Position numbers and translations under genes: made by a program. This document shows, one piece after another, positions 60,859-64,000 of a stretch of 64,000 nucleotides of DNA. Each line of letters starts with the position of its first letter. Within the stretch, counting starts at the first letter, position 1. The stretch covers positions 70,321,556 through 70,385,555 of the forward strand of contig CM049310.1 in NCBI GenBank assembly GCA_026874595.1, read 5' to 3'. A model generated the notes under the pieces. That model was given only the letters and a program-made list of their open reading frames with translations. It was not told the DNA's origin and did no database searches. The DNA is from Sipunculus nudus (Eukaryota; Annelida; Sipuncula; Golfingiida; Sipunculidae).

Positions 60859-62532
60859 ATATATGTATAAACCCGTCTGTTTTTATCTCAATTTGACTAC
60901 CCTCCACGCCTGTCACCCCCCCCCCCCCCCCTTGCGAATCATCTACCCGCCCTGCGAGTCATCCCCCCACCCTTGAAGATAAATTGACGCCACTGGGATA
61001 TTCGCTACCAGACAAATATGACAGCCATTATATATGCAGATTAATACAGACTGGGGACAAGTAACAAGTCCTAGGCATGTAGACTCCTCTTTTTATGTTA
61101 TAGAACGTGTATATATGGACAGCAAACAGCGTAAGCTCCTATAAGCTCCTCTATACGGTTATAAATACCCGCTGATCTCTCTAGTCTGTGTTATATACGT
61201 AAACATGTAACACGTAGAAATCGCACAAGTGCTGTTTTCATTTCGACTGAGTGAAGAATTGATGAATTCCCCAGGCTCCATGCATTCAAAAGTATTCTGT
61301 AGAAGGAAATAGCATTCTAGACCAAATTAATTTTGACATGTAAAATTACAAGCTGTGTAATTATTTCCTGGACCATTATCATAATGACTAAGCAAGAAAG
61401 GTCAATGAACGGGCTCCTTGATTGGGTTTCCTATAAAATCGGAAAGAATGATGCTCGAGACAAAAGCTGATGGGTCAGTCACCATGTTGCAGTTGCCATT
61501 TCTTGTCGGTTTATATCAATCGATCATAACTACTATAGGTATGTCATACGCCACTTTGTTACTGCCGCTGTGTCTGTTTGGTGACAGTCTCTTCCTCGGT
61601 AAAATCAGGGACGCCAGATGTTACATTCGCAACAGCTGTCTGACATCCTGGAGTTTCTCGGTCTCACTAATGACTTCTCGATCAATCCACAGATCTAGAA
61701 TTGTCAATTGCATCAGGGTTTAGTCCACCATATTTCTTGTGATGTCCACGACCTGTCTCTATCTCATATACCTTTTTGGAGAAAGAGTTAGGGTTTAAAG
61801 CATTCTACTTTTTTTAGGTTAACCGCCTCTATTTTTTTAATGCTACATTTACTAAGTATATGTACATGTACAGAAATTCATTCCGGTTTCGGACTACGTG
61901 ACAGAGCAGTATCAAAAGCTTCCTTTCAGTTTATATCCTGGTGTTAACCAGGCCCGGTGATTTCTGCACCAGCGGAACTGGGTTCATAATCTTCCTCATT
62001 CCTAGGTCATACCACAGAGGAACCCTCGAAAAGCGCACTCGTTTGTGAGTGAAACACGGCATTTGGGCACGACCTGCAAATGCGCTCATCCTGGGTTGGG
62101 GCCGACCGTGAATTCCCGTGGCTCTGAGTCCTCTGCCCGAGCTCTGAGCCACAGAAGCCAATCAGCATTCTACTTTTCTTTACATATGCACTTTTTCCCA
62201 TTCCCTCTCTTAATTCTATATTATATTTAAGTCCTATATATATGTGCTGCTATCATCACTCTTAAAGACTGTTTACAGTTATTAGAATAGTTAATATTTT
62301 TTTCCACAATTAGTCTTTTTGCATTCATAACGCTACATTTGTTTCACGATGAGCGATGGCACGGGAATGTTCTGACAAAGAAAGATGAGCACTGCGAGTG
62401 GCATCAAGGGGTACATGGAATGTGTATTCCACGATATGTTCAATGTGTTCTCAACAGTCTCAACATTAAAAAAAAACTTATAAATGTATAGACTATGCCA
62501 TTAATTTCTGATACCCAAGGAGTAACCTTGAT

Positions 62533-62587
<55 letters not shown>

Positions 62588-63060
62588 TAACATCATGGGA
62601 ATGGTCTGTTCACAGAAGGGTCTAATGGACAAGTCCACTTAAAAGAAACGTTAAGGATGTAACATCCTCAAAGTCAGTGTCATCTATGTATGTAATGTCT
62701 GATGTACTGTCTCCTGTATATCTAAATATTAAGTAAATTTGATGAAAGATGTATCGTCTGTGTCTCCCCTCTTGATATGCGAGTCTGCCTCTCCTAAGGA
62801 TTATAAAATACTGCTACCATAATGTGAAGTATTGCTTTCGGATGCCGTGTTGAAGCTTCCCGTGGATATGATTGTTTCGTGATTCTGTGTAATTCAGACA
62901 TGTTAACGACAATTTCATTCGACAGACAACACACTTTAGAAAAAAGGCATGCTCCTACAGCACAAGATTATATATGTCAGACCATATAAATAACACGGCA
63001 TGGCGTGTTAACTAAGGCAGCGAGATGACAGGGCATGGGGCTGATTAATGACCAATATTC
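60859..63060. other. Unassigned stretch with poly-C and TA runs
   Basis: There is a poly-C run at about 60917-60931 and a TA run at about 62537-62583. Around 61620-61710 the minus strand has a short coding-like peptide containing LTILDLWIDREVISETEKLQ, too short and unbounded to call. Confidence 0.4.
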
Positions 63061-63066
63061 ATACAT

Positions 63067-63101
<35 letters not shown>

Positions 63102-64000
63102 CAGGGCTGATTCCAGGGGTATGGGGTAGGAATTTTAAAGATCCCTTATACTGAAAGGAATGCCCCCTCCAGCTGTTTAACGAGCTGTGGATCTCTTTAA
63201 GGGCATTAGTCACACGGTGTAACAGTCAACCCCTCACTTTAAAAAAAAAACTCCGCCCCTGCTGATCGGTTCTTGGTTCAACGGTGAAAATGGAATTGTA
63301 AACAGGAAAACACACATTGTGTTTTATTCAGATTATATCACATGCAGCATATTAAAGTGCTCTTTTTTATTTTCCCTATAATATATAGAAACACAAACGC
63401 AGATTCTTGACTTGTATTTTAACCATAAACGGTCAGTGTATGGTGATGATGTAACTGCCTGAGATAAGCGACAAGAGTAAGAGGGGTCCTAAGACTCGAG
63501 GCCGACCTTGTAAATATATACACCCCTCATAGAAAGACTAGATAAAATCTCTCCCAACTAGAGATAGATCTTTATCTTATATAACGTTATGTAGCGTTCT
63601 TTATTCAAGTAAACGGAGAATGGAGGCGGACCGGCTTGGGCAACCCTATTTAATAATATTCCAAAGGGAAGATTTTTTTTAGGACGGGGAGGGGTATTAC
63701 ACTCCCCCCCCCCCCTTTTCGATCGTCTAATATGAATAATAGAAAAAACACGCTTAACACACACACACACAAACGCTTGGGTCTGCGTCTAGCACCGTTT
63801 TCACCCCTACTTTTGCGGGCAATATGGTAACCGTATTTCCTTGATCAAATGCCGGGCCTAAATAGTCGCATGCCTTATTAAGTAGCCTGGTCAAAGCAAT
63901 GTCTAAGAAAAATTAACGCCGGGTTTATTTTGACGCCGGGTTTTGTTCAGAGGCCGGGTACAAGTTTCAATGTTTGCCGCCATGTCTTTTCCTGTCACTA
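63061..64000. other. Microsatellites and a repeat fragment at the window edge
   Basis: A CA/TA run lies at about 63063-63102 and poly-C at about 63704-63716. GCCGGG words are iterated at 63850-63960 (AACGCCGGGTTTATTTTGACGCCGGGTTTTG), probably part of an element that continues beyond the window. Confidence 0.5.

Overview
The window is animal nuclear DNA: AT-rich, dense in dispersed and tandem repeats, with long TA and CA microsatellites, many poly-G/poly-C runs, and coding sequence present only as spliced exons. There is no sign of bacterial gene organisation. The repeat style (short elements with tandem-repeat cores, GACGGACGG tails and terminal hairpins) suggests a marine invertebrate, most likely a mollusc. 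That assignment is inference and was not tested by any search.

One protein-coding gene is well supported. It is a minus-strand, two-coding-exon gene for a 239-residue two-transmembrane protein with the layout of a BK (calcium-activated potassium) channel beta subunit (KCNMB-like). Exon 1 is at 47756-48070 and exon 2 at 42055-42459, separated by a 5.3 kb intron with clean GT/AG signals and matching phase. The intron carries a complete repeat-cored mobile element, a duplicated ~230-270 bp block and two TA microsatellites. About 0.3 kb upstream of its start codon is a minus-strand coding-like fragment that has lost its frame. A few weaker coding-like stretches (32386-32691, 34660-34723, 34848-35061, 37082-37390) are listed with low confidence.

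Left part (1-15.8 kb): a unit of more than 7 kb is duplicated in tandem (1-5735 and about 7356-12925). The first ~4.05 kb of each copy is nearly identical, while the following 1.5-1.7 kb is clearly more diverged. The older homology resumes after an insertion, at 14850-15480 and 15560-15800. The insertion (about 12950-14850) holds an inverted-repeat element built from iterated TAGTCCGTATGCG-type words.

Middle part (15.8-42 kb): mostly AT-rich non-coding DNA with short transposon relics. These include a TA-flanked MITE at 21236-21402, a dispersed family with a tRNA-like head near 25.3 and 29.9 kb, direct repeats flanking 25.5-27.4 kb, and a GGATCCAGG family at 17.9 and 40.8 kb. There are two strong hairpins (22845-22897 and 30435-30509) and a pyrimidine-rich minisatellite at 37.9-38.3 kb.

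Right part (48-64 kb): a 31-bp minisatellite (54.8-55.9 kb), a 22-bp minisatellite open in all three minus-strand frames (57.35-57.65 kb), a second tandem-repeat-cored element with a terminal hairpin (58.18-59.16 kb), and a 737-bp terminal-inverted-repeat element set in a TA microsatellite (60122-60858). The rest shows nothing I can assign. No full-length transposase, reverse transcriptase, rRNA, intact tRNA or CRISPR array is visible.
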